Source: Blattabacterium cuenoti STAT
GTDB taxonomy: Bacteria > Bacteroidota > Bacteroidia > Flavobacteriales > Blattabacteriaceae
Assembly (NCBI RefSeq): GCF_003573915.1
Contig: NZ_AP014608.1
Location: 248,001-312,000, forward strand
Direction of reading: 5' to 3'
Length of the DNA: 64,000 nucleotides
The notes under the pieces were generated by a model that was given only the letters and a program-made list of their open reading frames with translations, was not told the origin of the DNA and ran no database searches. Position 1 is the stretch's first letter. Each line of letters opens with the position of its first letter. Below, one piece after another: positions 63,534 to 64,000 of the stretch. Position numbers and translations under genes: made by a program.

Positions 63534-64000
63534 TTATTGGATTTGATTTTGAATTTTAACAGATTCTTGATGTAACAACTGAAAAAATTCTTCAAGAAAT
63601 TTTTCAGAAATCCCTAATTTTTTACCAAAATTCATAGATTTTTTCATAATATCTTTCCATCTATTAGGTTGAAGGATAGCAATATCTGAAGATTTTTTCA
63701 ATGTTCCTAATTTTTTTGAAATGTTCATTCTCTCTGCTAAAAGCGTAATAAGATTTTCATCTAGTTCATCGATTAAAATTCTGAAAGAATCTAATAAATG
63801 TTTTTGACTTTTTTGATCACATTTTTCGATATATGTTAATTGTTTTAACATTTCAAAAAGATTTTCTGGAGTGATTTGTTGTTTAGCATCGCTCCAAGCC
63901 TGATTAGGATCACAATGACTTTCTATCATTAATCCTTCATATTGAAAATGATAAGCTTTTTTTGCTATATCCAAAATTCCTTCTTTATTTCCACAAATAT
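63534..64000 (-). CDS. DAHP synthase-chorismate mutase fusion, C-terminal part
   Basis: Runs off the right edge; the 5' end is outside the window. The first visible codons read ICGNKEGILDIAKKA then YEGLMIESHCDPNQAWSDA, which is the end of a type I (AroG/AroA-gamma) DAHP synthase barrel. It is followed by a C-terminal AroQ chorismate mutase helix bundle (from about FRILIDELDENLITLLAERM, with ISKKLG). The fusion links the first shikimate step to the first Phe/Tyr-specific step. The TTG at 63974 is an internal Leu codon, not the start. metK follows after 31 bases. Confidence 0.92.
   Translation of the reverse strand, partial: ICGNKEGILDIAKKAYHFQYEGLMIESHCDPNQAWSDAKQQITPENLFEMLKQLTYIEKCDQKSQKHLLDSFRILIDELDENLITLLAERMNISKKLGTLKKSSDIAILQPNRWKDIMKKSMNFGKKLGISEKFLEEFFQLLHQESVKIQNQIQ

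Overview
The window is strongly AT-rich, gene-dense DNA with homopolymer runs of up to 11 bases. It carries ordinary housekeeping genes and no mobile element, integrase, restriction system, CRISPR array or phage module. The proteins look flavobacterial: an OmpA-family protein with thrombospondin type-3 calcium repeats, a YtxH/holin-like membrane pair, a LuxE-type acyl-activating protein, diphosphomevalonate decarboxylase of the mevalonate route, a PiT transporter with a PhoU-like tail, and a two-gene transketolase. The low GC, long A/T tracts, overlapping gene ends and absence of accessory DNA, together with retained murein, DAP and aromatic amino-acid synthesis, fit a reduced-genome Bacteroidetes endosymbiont. 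Blattabacterium, the cockroach symbiont, is the best guess. That assignment is inference from gene content; no 16S gene is present.

Layout. 1-5065: rpsT, tRNA-Glu, an NlpC/P60 hydrolase lacking a normal start, then a leftward aroA / MazG-like / split-transketolase group and smpB. 5154-14177: OmpA-like protein, tatC, ychF, an M42 peptidase, dapF, a DegP-type protease, an LptF/G-type permease and tgt. 14254-30093: an unbroken rightward division and cell-wall cluster, rsmH-ftsL-ftsI-murE-mraY-murD-ftsW-murG-murC-ftsQ-ftsA-ftsZ, followed by hisS. 30088-45290: pnuC, a phosphopantetheinyl transferase, Mrp, a divergent nucleoside phosphorylase, murB, small membrane proteins, rlmB, pheS, cvpA, a LuxE-like gene, a phosphate transporter, ruvA, der, trmD and argH. 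45365-64000: gyrB, uppP, rpsP, tRNA-Gln, a dicarboxylate symporter, mvaD, tRNA-His, an aminotransferase, rsmG, an amidohydrolase, lysS, lipB, mtaB, a peroxiredoxin, dnaG, rpe, fabI, metK and the 3' end of a DAHP synthase-chorismate mutase fusion. No gene-free stretch exceeds 300 bases, unless the NlpC gene starts only at its first ATG (721).

Working together. DapF supplies meso-DAP. MurE, whose DNPR motif indicates DAP specificity, adds it to the murein precursor, and MurB, MurC, MurD, MraY, MurG and UppP complete the lipid-linked cycle. FtsA, Z, Q, L, W and I use the product at the septum. MvaD leads to the polyprenyl carrier. AroA and the DAHP synthase-chorismate mutase fusion are parts of the shikimate route, fed by erythrose-4-phosphate from transketolase and Rpe.

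The most notable observation is murD. It is broken by a one-base deficit in an A9 run, yet its downstream half keeps every MurD motif and has stayed open. This suggests rescue by slippage at the homopolymer. Also notable are a DnaG whose zinc ribbon has lost all four ligands, a purine nucleoside phosphorylase with an eroded active site, and a near-general lack of terminators, with convergent genes overlapping at their 3' ends. I found no convincing new multi-gene system.
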